This document shows positions 15,654 to 21,799 of a stretch of 23,169 bases of DNA, piece after piece. Every line of letters starts with the position of its first letter. Positions within the stretch are counted from its first letter, which is position 1. A program made the translations under genes and the position numbers. A model generated the notes under the pieces. The model did no database searches. It saw only the letters and a list, made by a program, of their open reading frames with translations, and was not told the DNA's origin. Origin of the DNA: an uncultured Bacillus sp. (lineage in GTDB: Bacteria > Bacillota > Bacilli > Bacillales > DSM-1321); assembly GCA_934215995.1 (NCBI GenBank), contig CAKQBC010000005.1, positions 1-23,169 on the forward strand, read 5' to 3'.

Positions 15654-15668
15654 GGAAAGTGCCTGGCA
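15654..15668 (+). repeat. 15-base intergenic repeat, copy 2
   Basis: GGAAAGTGCCTGGCA is identical to the sequence at 5159-5173. This copy lies just upstream of the minus-strand -35 at 15644-15649. The nearby terminator stem at 15709-15728 contains the related string AGTGCCTGCACT on the minus strand. Confidence 0.45.
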
Positions 15669-15702
15669 AGAAAAAAATTCATAGAGTGGCGAGGGGATAA
15701 AC

Positions 15703-15731
15703 AAAAAAGGATAGTGCAGGCACTATCCTTT
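15703..15731 (-). terminator. Intrinsic terminator of yhhQ/ypdP
   Basis: GGATAGTGC (15709-15717) and GCACTATCC (15720-15728) form a perfect 9-bp stem with a 2-base centre, extended by A-T pairs on both sides. Read on the minus strand it is followed by six T, and it begins 4 bases after the stop of the transporter gene. Confidence 0.85.
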
Positions 15732-15734
15732 CCC

Positions 15735-16427
15735 TTATTCTGTTTTCGCCTCTTCCTTGAAACGGAAACGCTTGGCGATATATCCGAATGGTGTATCGAG
15801 GATGGAAACAACGGATTTCAGAATATAGGTTGTTACAAAAATCTCAATCCAGACGTCGGTTGGATAGACGCCAAGAAACGCGATGCTTGTAAAAATAAGT
15901 GTATCGATCAATTGGCTGAGCAATGTACTTCCGTTATTTCGAATCCAGAACTGTCCGTCTTTCGGAAACTTTTTGCGAATCCAAGTGAATAGATGGACAT
16001 CGATCAACTGGCTGAAAATGAATGCTGCCAGGCTTCCTAAAGCGACGCGTGGAAGTAGTCCGAAGATTCCTTCTATATGTTCATGGGCTATATCCCCTGG
16101 ATGCGGTTCAAACAAGAGGACGAGCTGCATGATGAAGGTCATGGTCAACAAGGTGAAAAAACCTAGCCAAACCGCTTTTTGGGCTTCTTTCTTTCCGTAG
16201 CGCTCATTAATGATGTCAGTGACGAGAAAGGCACTGGCGTACATCGTATTCCCGAGTGTCGCTGTCCAGCCGAAAATCTCAATGGTTTCGACTACCTGGA
16301 CATTTGCCAGGACGGTCGAGAACCCGATCCAGACAAATAAACCCGTCTTGCCAAAAAGTCGGTAGCATACAAGGACAAGCGAGAAGTTGATGACGATAAA
16401 CAATAAACCATACAATTCATTAAACAT
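15735..16427 (-). CDS. ypdP: Queuosine-precursor transporter (YhhQ/YpdP, DUF165)
   Basis: This 230-residue membrane protein of the YhhQ/COG1738 family imports queuosine precursors (preQ0/preQ1 or queuine, depending on species) for tRNA modification. About six hydrophobic segments are visible, and the family signature region ASAFLVTDIINERYGKKEA is clear. The C-terminus is basic and cytoplasmic. The role is strongly supported by a preQ1-I riboswitch directly upstream (16435-16473). TAGGAG lies 7 bases before the ATG and forms the 3' tail of that riboswitch. Together with its own promoter (16530-16558) and terminator (15703-15731) it forms a one-gene unit. Which precursor is carried cannot be decided from sequence, but the preQ1 sensor favours preQ1 or preQ0. 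Confidence 0.93.
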   Translation of the reverse strand: MFNELYGLLFIVINFSLVLVCYRLFGKTGLFVWIGFSTVLANVQVVETIEIFGWTATLGNTMYASAFLVTDIINERYGKKEAQKAVWLGFFTLLTMTFIMQLVLLFEPHPGDIAHEHIEGIFGLLPRVALGSLAAFIFSQLIDVHLFTWIRKKFPKDGQFWIRNNGSTLLSQLIDTLIFTSIAFLGVYPTDVWIEIFVTTYILKSVVSILDTPFGYIAKRFRFKEEAKTE

Positions 16428-16434
16428 ACTTTCA

Positions 16435-16473
16435 CTCCTAGTTTTGATAACGGGGGATGGTCACGAACCCCGG
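16435..16473 (-). promoter_or_regulatory. preQ1-I riboswitch
   Basis: Read on the minus strand, CGGGG (16472-16468) pairs with CCCCG (16455-16451) to form P1. The loop is TTCGTGACCAT, with C16456 just before the 3' arm in the place of the ligand-reading cytosine. The A-rich tail TTATCAAAACTAGGAG (16450-16435) closely resembles the tail of the Thermoanaerobacter preQ1-I aptamer (UUAACAAAACAAGG). The tail includes the ribosome binding site AGGAG, so ligand binding would hide it and stop translation of the transporter. The downstream gene is a queuosine-precursor transporter, exactly the expected target. Confidence 0.87.
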
Positions 16474-16529
16474 AAAAATTTTCCTGCGAATAGGGTTGCT
16501 GCAGGATGATCCATTTAATATACCTGCCA

Positions 16530-16558
16530 ATAATAATCAATAACCGGCTCTTTTGCAA
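16530..16558 (-). promoter_or_regulatory. Sigma-A promoter of the riboswitch-transporter unit
   Basis: On the minus strand TTGCAA (16558-16553) and TATTAT (16535-16530) are separated by exactly 17 bases. The leader before the aptamer also contains a small stem, CCTGC/GCAGG (16505-16483). Confidence 0.6.
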
Positions 16559-16620
16559 TAGTGAATTTTTAATGAAAAGAGCTTTTCATATGCCTGTAAA
16601 TAGCCGAAACAGGTATTTAT

Positions 16621-16650
16621 TTGTCCTTTTTTGGGTAATTTATCTACAAT
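16621..16650 (+). promoter_or_regulatory. Candidate promoter of the Rieske flavoprotein gene
   Basis: TTGTCC (16621-16626) and TACAAT (16645-16650) are separated by 18 bases, 25 bases before the ATG. A GGGTAA at 16633-16638 could alternatively be read as a poor sigma-B -10, but its -35 partner is weak. Confidence 0.45.
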
Positions 16651-16674
16651 CTACCAAAGTACAGGGGGCAAATA

Positions 16675-18204
16675 ATGGCGAATCCAAACAGTTTACCGAA
16701 ATATCCAGAATCTTATTGGCTCACTTCAGCGCAAACGGCAGAAACTAAAGAACTTGAGGGCAAGGAGTATGATACGGTCATCATTGGCGCAGGCATAACG
16801 GGGATCACGCTGGCGTATATATTGGCCAAAAAAGGATTGGACGTCGCGCTTTTGGACGCAGGAGAGATTTATCACGGAACAACGGGGCATACAACAGCAA
16901 AGGTCACTGCGCAGCATGGACTGATTTATGACCAGCTGATCACAGAGCTGGGTTATGAAACTGCGAAGCTTTATTATGAGGCAAACTCCCAGGCAATGGA
17001 CTTCATCGCGCAATCAATAGATGATTTAAAAATAGACTGTGATTTCAGCAGGCAGGATGCCTATGTTTACACGAACTCCGAGGCTTATCTTGAGAAACTG
17101 GGAAAAGAAGAGAAAGCATACAAAGAATTGGGCATAAAAGGGGAACTGACGGAACAGATGCCTCTTTCTTTGCCGATGAAGCTTGCTTTGAAGATGGATG
17201 GACAGGCACAGTTCCATCCGGTCAAGTACTTGAATGCGTTCGTGAAAGCCCTGAAACAGGCCGGCGCCGATATTTTTGAACATGCCCCGGCAGTGGATAT
17301 CCAGACGGCTCCAAGTCCTGCTGTGATCCTGAGGGATAAACAGGCCATTCGCGGAAAAAAGATTGTCATGGCGACCCACTTTCCGTTTTATGATCTGAAA
17401 GGGGTATATTTTTCGAGGATGCATCCGGAACGATCGTATGTGCTGGCTGCATCAGTCAAAGAAGAATACCCGGGGGGCATGTATTTGAGTGCCGAGAGCC
17501 CGACAAGATCGATCCGGTCACAGACAACGGAAGAAGGGGAAACCCTTCTGTTGATCGGCGGAGGGGAACATCAGACCGGGCAGGGGCCGGATACGTATAA
17601 ATACTATGAAGATCTGAAGCAATTCGGACAGGAGCATTTTCAAGTGAAGGACTTTCCGTATAGGTGGTCGGCCCAAGATTTGATCACGCTCGACAAAGTC
17701 CCTTATATCGGCCGCCTGACAGAGAATGAACCAAACCTATTTGTCGCAACAGGATACGCGAAGTGGGGGATGACAAACGGTACAGCAGCAGCCTTGCTTC
17801 TTTCGGATTTGATCATGGACAAAGAAAACCGTTTCGAAGAGCTGTACACACCATCGCGATTCAATCCGAATCCATCCATCAAGGAATTCATCAAGGAAAA
17901 CGCGGATGTCGCTAAGCATTTCATCAAAGGAAAGCTGGGCCCGATCACAGCCAATATCGAAGAGCTTGGTCCAGATGAAAGTGCAGTTGTTCTCGTCAAA
18001 GGAAAGCGCGCCGGCTGCTATAAGGACCAAAGTGGCACATTGCATGTTGTTGATACAACATGCACCCATATGGGGTGTGAAACCGATTGGAATAATGCTG
18101 AACGGACGTGGGACTGTCCTTGCCATGGGTCACGTTTCTCCTATGATGGAGAAGTTGTGGAGGGACCAGCCACCGAACCGCTTAAAAAAGTCGATTTGGA
18201 ATGA
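16675..18204 (+). CDS. yhfW: FAD-dependent oxidoreductase with C-terminal Rieske domain (YhfW-like)
   Basis: This 509-residue two-domain redox protein has an N-terminal FAD-binding fold of the D-amino-acid oxidase superfamily, with the dinucleotide motif VIIGAGITGITLAYIL at about 34-49 and the flavin-contact region HGTTGHTTAKVTAQHG nearby. The C-terminal about 90 residues are a Rieske [2Fe-2S] domain: C463-x-H465 (CTHMGC) and C481-x2-H484 (CPCHG) bind the cluster, and C468 and C483 are the usual disulfide pair. Electrons probably pass between flavin and cluster, but the substrate is unknown. Length and architecture match B. subtilis YhfW as I recall it. AGGGGGC precedes the ATG at good spacing, and a strong terminator follows at 18212, so it is monocistronic. 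Confidence 0.92.
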   Translation: MANPNSLPKYPESYWLTSAQTAETKELEGKEYDTVIIGAGITGITLAYILAKKGLDVALLDAGEIYHGTTGHTTAKVTAQHGLIYDQLITELGYETAKLYYEANSQAMDFIAQSIDDLKIDCDFSRQDAYVYTNSEAYLEKLGKEEKAYKELGIKGELTEQMPLSLPMKLALKMDGQAQFHPVKYLNAFVKALKQAGADIFEHAPAVDIQTAPSPAVILRDKQAIRGKKIVMATHFPFYDLKGVYFSRMHPERSYVLAASVKEEYPGGMYLSAESPTRSIRSQTTEEGETLLLIGGGEHQTGQGPDTYKYYEDLKQFGQEHFQVKDFPYRWSAQDLITLDKVPYIGRLTENEPNLFVATGYAKWGMTNGTAAALLLSDLIMDKENRFEELYTPSRFNPNPSIKEFIKENADVAKHFIKGKLGPITANIEELGPDESAVVLVKGKRAGCYKDQSGTLHVVDTTCTHMGCETDWNNAERTWDCPCHGSRFSYDGEVVEGPATEPLKKVDLE

Positions 18205-18211
18205 AGGCAGT

Positions 18212-18246
18212 TCCCCAAGCCTAACATGCTTGGGGAGCGTCTTTTT
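18212..18246 (+). terminator. Intrinsic terminator of yhfW
   Basis: TCCCCAAGC (18212-18220), a 7-base loop, and GCTTGGGGA (18228-18236) are followed by GCGTC and five T. Confidence 0.82.
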
Positions 18247-18281
18247 CTTTGCCTGCTTTTTCTCTGTCCCTCATTAATAAT

Positions 18282-18290
18282 TGATATAAT
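18282..18290 (+). promoter_or_regulatory. Extended -10 promoter of ypeP-ypeQ
   Basis: TGATATAAT combines a TGn extension with a perfect TATAAT at 18285-18290, 38 bases before the ypeP ATG. No convincing -35 is visible. Confidence 0.6.
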
Positions 18291-18328
18291 GGGGGAATAT
18301 AGATTGAAAGAAAGAATAGGGGGATTTT

Positions 18329-18991
18329 ATGAAGGTATACATAATGTGGAACTATAAGCATTCAAAAAAACCGGGATGCACTTTTCAGTCGGATTATTTG
18401 GATGCCGAGGATGCCATCACGATAGCAGATGACCTGGAACGCACCGGGCGGGCAGGCTCTATTTTATTCTATGACGAGCTGGGGGAGCAATGGAACAGAA
18501 AAGAGCTGAAGAAAATGCTTGCGGAGATTGAAGATGAGCCCCAGGACGTGCAAGTGTTTTTCGATGGGGGCTATCTGAAGGAAGAACGGCTTGCAGGGCT
18601 TGGTATCGCTATTTATTATACGAAAAATAAAAAAAGGCACAGGCTGCGGAGCAATCGATTAGTCGAAGAGATGACGTCCAGCAACGAAGCGGAATATGCG
18701 GCCCTGTATGAGGCAATCCGGCTGCTTGAGGAGCTGGGCGTCCATCACCAGGTTTGCACATTCTCCGGGGATTCACATGTAGTGCTGAATCAGTTGGCGG
18801 GAGAGTGGGCTTCTTTTGATGAACTGTTCAATCGCTGGATGGACCGGATTGAGGAAAAGCTTGCCCGATTGGGAATCACACCAAGATATGAACCGGTCTC
18901 GCGAAAAGAAAATAGTGAAGCTGATATGCTGGCTAATAAAGCCCTTGAAGGAACGGAGATTGTGAGCGAACTGATGCTGGAGGAAGATTGA
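18329..18991 (+). CDS. ypeP: RNase H-like protein with N-terminal extension (YpeP)
   Basis: The protein has 220 residues. Residues 1-70 form a distinct N-terminal region (KVYIMWNYKHSKKPGC...) and residues 74-210 an RNase H fold. The four active-site acidic positions are present: D79 (FFDGG), E122 (SSNEAEYAAL), D148 (FSGDSH) and D199 (NSEADMLANKAL). It is only distantly similar to the RNase H at 15176, so the two are not recent duplicates. An AGGGGGA site lies 7 bases before the ATG. It overlaps ypeQ by 4 bases. The role is unknown; hybrid cleavage is possible from the active site, but I recall the B. subtilis protein as lacking clear RNase H activity. Confidence 0.88.
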   Translation: MKVYIMWNYKHSKKPGCTFQSDYLDAEDAITIADDLERTGRAGSILFYDELGEQWNRKELKKMLAEIEDEPQDVQVFFDGGYLKEERLAGLGIAIYYTKNKKRHRLRSNRLVEEMTSSNEAEYAALYEAIRLLEELGVHHQVCTFSGDSHVVLNQLAGEWASFDELFNRWMDRIEEKLARLGITPRYEPVSRKENSEADMLANKALEGTEIVSELMLEED

Positions 18992-19191
18992 ACCAGATGG
19001 ACAGAAAAGAATCGAGACAATCAGTGCTGAATGAAGTTGAAAGGACATTGGAGCAGTATTGTTCAGGTTGTTTTTTATACAGCCATAACCGGAAAGAACA
19101 AGGACGGGGCGGGGCGCATAAGTTTTGCCTTTCTTCCTGCACAGTGGGGGAAAAATTGCGGCAATATGGGGAGCAGTTAAAAAAACGATAG
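18988..19191 (+). CDS. ypeQ: Small zinc-finger protein (YpeQ)
   Basis: The 67-residue hydrophilic protein has cysteines arranged C-x2-C (YCSGCF, near residue 25) and C-x3-C (FCLSSC, near residue 48), with histidine and basic residues between them, as in the short zinc-finger family represented by YpeQ. The C-terminus is basic (EKLRQYGEQLKKR). The start is uncertain: a TTG at 18988 overlaps the ypeP stop (TTGA) with GGAGG only 4 bases upstream, while an ATG at 18997 lies 13 bases from the same GGAGG. The overlap favours coupled translation with ypeP. The function is unknown. Confidence 0.75.
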   Translation: MNQMDRKESRQSVLNEVERTLEQYCSGCFLYSHNRKEQGRGGAHKFCLSSCTVGEKLRQYGEQLKKR

Positions 19192-19239
19192 AAGTCCTAT
19201 TCCTTTTTTACTATAAAAATGTATTTCTTTGGAAGAATC

Positions 19240-19248
19240 TGATAAAAT
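19240..19248 (+). promoter_or_regulatory. Extended -10 promoter of the HD-GYP gene
   Basis: TGATAAAAT is an extended -10 element (TGn plus TAAAAT at 19243-19248). Transcription would start near 19255, leaving a very short leader before the GTG at 19270. Confidence 0.45.
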
Positions 19249-19269
19249 GAAGGAAAAAGAGATTGGCGT

Positions 19270-20277
19270 GTGATCGTTTTGCCGGACAAGTTCATGTCGA
19301 TGTTCACAAATAAAGATACACCATTGACTGTTCAGGAAATAGACATTCTGTTCCAAACACTGAACGGTGCAAAGATCGGGAAGACCGCGAATAAAAACAC
19401 ATACACCTCCATACCGGTCAGCTCTGAAGAAAAACAACAGGCCATCAAATACAAAGTAAACCAGGCGACTGAACAGATTGCCGAAATTTTTACGTTTGTA
19501 AGAGAGAAGAATAGTTTGCCGATCAAGGAAATTGAGCGTGACATCATACCGGTCATCAACGAAGCGGTGGAGATTCCCCATGTGTACTATCTGTTTCAGG
19601 AGCTGTATGAAAAAGATGAATATACATATAGGCATACGATTTGTGTTGCGGTCATTGCTGGGCTCCTTGGCAAGTGGCTCGGTTTCGGGCAGGAGAAGCT
19701 GAGGGAATTGGAGCTGGCCGGAATCCTCCATGATATCGGAAAGACAATGGTTCCTGAATACATATTGAGAAAACCCGGAAAGCTTACGGAAAAGGAATAC
19801 GAAGAAATAAAGAAGCATACAGTGCATGGGTACCAGCTGATCCGTGATACATCATTGCCGGACAGCATCAGCCTGTCGGCCCTGCAGCATCACGAAAGAG
19901 AGAATGGAACAGGGTATCCGTTCAGGCTGAAGGGTGCCCAGATTCATCCGATCGCTAAAATAATCGCGGTTGCCGATGTGTTCCATGCGATGTCATCCGA
20001 CCGCATCTATAGGAATGCGGAGCCTTTTTACAAAGTGATCGCCAAAATGAATGAAGATGTATACGGGAGATTTGATCCGGCTATCCTGCTTGTCTTTATC
20101 CAGAGGCTGATGGAAACGCTCATTGGTAAAAGAGTAAGATTATCTGATGGAACGGAAGGCGTGATCTTGCTGAACCATCCGTATAACCCTCTTCGTTCCA
20201 CTATAATGACCGATCATAAGGAAATCATCGATCTGACCAGGCACAAGCAGCTCAATATCGAAAGGGTGCTCGAATGA
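19270..20277 (+). CDS. HD-GYP domain phosphodiesterase
   Basis: The protein has 335 residues. An N-terminal region of about 110 residues without a recognised domain precedes an HD-GYP domain: H122, HDIGK (154-158), H183 (KKHTVHG), HHE (207-209), GTGYP (213-217) and D236 (AVADVFHAM). All metal ligands and the GYP motif are intact, so it should hydrolyse cyclic di-GMP or a related dinucleotide in the cytoplasm. No membrane segment is visible. The start is probably the GTG at 19270, whose first bases overlap the stop of an 8-codon frame beginning at 19247 (GTGTGA); no strong ribosome site lies directly before the GTG. An in-frame ATG at 19294 is an alternative but lacks any ribosome site. A long terminator follows. 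Confidence 0.9.
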   Translation: MIVLPDKFMSMFTNKDTPLTVQEIDILFQTLNGAKIGKTANKNTYTSIPVSSEEKQQAIKYKVNQATEQIAEIFTFVREKNSLPIKEIERDIIPVINEAVEIPHVYYLFQELYEKDEYTYRHTICVAVIAGLLGKWLGFGQEKLRELELAGILHDIGKTMVPEYILRKPGKLTEKEYEEIKKHTVHGYQLIRDTSLPDSISLSALQHHERENGTGYPFRLKGAQIHPIAKIIAVADVFHAMSSDRIYRNAEPFYKVIAKMNEDVYGRFDPAILLVFIQRLMETLIGKRVRLSDGTEGVILLNHPYNPLRSTIMTDHKEIIDLTRHKQLNIERVLE

Positions 20278-20319
20278 ACAATGGCGGTGCAGGCAAATCC
20301 TGCACCGTTATTGTTTTTT
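20277..20319 (+). terminator. Long intrinsic terminator after the HD-GYP gene
   Basis: CGGTGCAGG (20285-20293), a 5-base loop and CCTGCACCG (20299-20307) form the core. AACAAT (20277-20282) with ATTGTT (20310-20315) extend it across a 2x2 internal loop, and six T end at 20319. The 3' flank holds the stop codon of the convergent gene. Confidence 0.88.
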
Positions 20320-20559
20320 CTGATTCCTGTTCTGTTCGTTCAGGCTTCTGATTTCTTCCATCAATTCCTTCAGAATATTTCTGGCTTCAGGAAATTCCTT
20401 GTTCCAATGGGAGGCCAAAGCGGGCATGGACTTTGCGATATGGGTATAAAGCGCCCACATTTCCACTTTCTTGTTCAGCTCATCGTTTGACTCTCCGACC
20501 AGCAGCTCTGTATATTTGGAAACCAATGCCTGAAATTGTTCCTCAAATTCTGTTTTCAA
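20308..20559 (-). CDS. Small helical protein, DUF2573 / YusU-like
   Basis: The protein has 83 residues, is all-helical and hydrophilic, with the central conserved-looking stretch EMWALYTHIAKSMPALASHW. That pattern and the length match the Bacillus YusU/DUF2573 family as I recall it; no function is established. The start is a TTG at 20559 with AAAGGGGA about 7 bases upstream, and no ATG lies nearby in frame. The gene is convergent with the HD-GYP gene, and its stop codon lies in the arm of the shared terminator hairpin. Confidence 0.65.
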   Translation of the reverse strand: MKTEFEEQFQALVSKYTELLVGESNDELNKKVEMWALYTHIAKSMPALASHWNKEFPEARNILKELMEEIRSLNEQNRNQKKQ

Positions 20560-20909
20560 TTGATATTCCCCTTTCTGTCATGCCAAAATGAATGATATTG
20601 CTATAGTTTATCATATGTTTCCTTTTTTCGTTATTTTGTATGATTGCATAGGGATTCAAGACTGCGGAACATTCGGGGACGTATGAAAATGGGAGCATGA
20701 AAAGTGTTCCAGCATTAATGAAAGAATAGTATGAACCGAGAATAAGAGATAAAATAGAAATGGAGAACCGTCCGGAAACAGGCAATTTATAGCAAGGTAA
20801 ATAATATACAGGAATCCTCCATAAACAATCTTAAATTAATCCTGAAGGGGATTCGGCCCTCCCCGAAGCCAATAGCAGAAGCCATCACTGAAAGGAGAGG
20901 CGTTTAAAA
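20560..20909. other. Intergenic region between divergent YusU-like and AAC(3) genes
   Basis: No convincing gene is seen. It must hold both divergent promoters, but neither has a clear consensus. An AT-rich inverted repeat ATGATA / TATCAT lies near 20594-20618 on the YusU-like side. On the AAC(3) side a small hairpin TTCGG-CCCTCC-CCGAA (20852-20867) precedes the ribosome site AAAGGAGAGG near 20889-20899. Confidence 0.5.
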
Positions 20910-21719
20910 ATGATGAAAGATCAAAGGTTTCCAAATACAATACGAACCCTGGAAGCGGACTTCCGGAAACTAGGGCTTGAAGAGGGCATGACTGTCATCG
21001 TCCATTCTTCCCTTAAATCGCTCGGGTGGGTATGCGGCGGACCGGCCGCAGTGGTGCAGGCGCTCATGAATACTGTCGGGGAAGAAGGAACGCTCGTCAT
21101 GCCAACCCATTCAGGTGAACTGAGCGAGCCGTCCTACTGGGAACTCCCACCCGTACCGGAAGAATGGTGGCAAATCATACGTGATGAAATGCCTCCATTC
21201 GACCCGAAAACAACCCCGACAAGAATGATGGGCAAGATTGTGGATTCTTTCCTGGCATTCGAAGGGACAGTCCGGTCCTATCATCCGGTTTCAAGCTTTG
21301 CTGCCTGGGGAAAGCATAAGGATTACATAACAACTCAGCATTCCCTGGAATACTCCTTCGGGGAAGGCTCCCCGCTGCAAAAGATATACAATCTGGATGG
21401 GCACGTCCTGCTCCTCGGCGTACCCTATAACAATAATACGTCGCTGCACCTGGCGGAGTGCTATGCCGAATCATGCTATACTTGTGAACATGGGTCCCCA
21501 ATCATCGAAGAAGGAAAGAGAGTCTGGAAAACGTACGTGGATTTCATCTATGACATTGAACACTTTGATGAAATCGGTGCCGAGTTCGAAAGAAAACATG
21601 AGGTACATAAGGGCCATGTGGGCATGGCGAATTGCCGTCTTATGAATCAAAGGCAGCTTGTGGACTTTGCCGTTGAATGGCTGAAGCAAAGAAAAGAAGA
21701 CTGGCAGTCGGGGAGTTAG
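20910..21719 (+). CDS. AAC(3)-family N-acetyltransferase
   Basis: The protein has 269 residues and belongs to the aminoglycoside 3-N-acetyltransferase / FrbF-like fold family, which transfers acetyl from acetyl-CoA to an amine. Typical motifs are VIVHSSLKSLGWVCGG near residue 30, LVMPTHSGE near 65, DPKTTPTRMMGKIVDSFL near 98-115 and RSYHPVSSFAAWG near 123-135, which carries the conserved histidine. It resembles chromosomal members such as B. subtilis YokD rather than plasmid resistance genes; no mobile element lies near it. Whether it modifies aminoglycosides is not shown. AAAGGAGAGG precedes the tandem ATG codons at 20910 and 20913. It is followed by topB after 80 bases without a terminator. 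Confidence 0.88.
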   Translation: MMKDQRFPNTIRTLEADFRKLGLEEGMTVIVHSSLKSLGWVCGGPAAVVQALMNTVGEEGTLVMPTHSGELSEPSYWELPPVPEEWWQIIRDEMPPFDPKTTPTRMMGKIVDSFLAFEGTVRSYHPVSSFAAWGKHKDYITTQHSLEYSFGEGSPLQKIYNLDGHVLLLGVPYNNNTSLHLAECYAESCYTCEHGSPIIEEGKRVWKTYVDFIYDIEHFDEIGAEFERKHEVHKGHVGMANCRLMNQRQLVDFAVEWLKQRKEDWQSGS

Positions 21720-21799
21720 AATGACAGCCGTGGTTGAGTCTAAGAGTAAAAGCTTGATTTTTATTATAAAGTGAAAGAAAAAAGGAGTTCCGCACAAAT

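Noticed and set aside
16633..16638. Sigma-B promoter for the Rieske flavoprotein gene
   Set aside because: GGGTAA is a plausible -10, but the matching -35 (GTATTT) fits the GTTTAA consensus poorly; the sigma-A reading is at least as good.
19177..19827. Long minus-strand open frame (216 codons) opposite the HD-GYP gene
   Set aside because: It lies antisense to an HD-GYP protein with intact motifs, has no family resemblance and is a codon-composition shadow.
20910..21719. Acquired aminoglycoside resistance gene on a mobile element
   Set aside because: No repeats, transposase or integrase nearby, and ordinary Bacillus neighbours; it looks like a native chromosomal member of the family.
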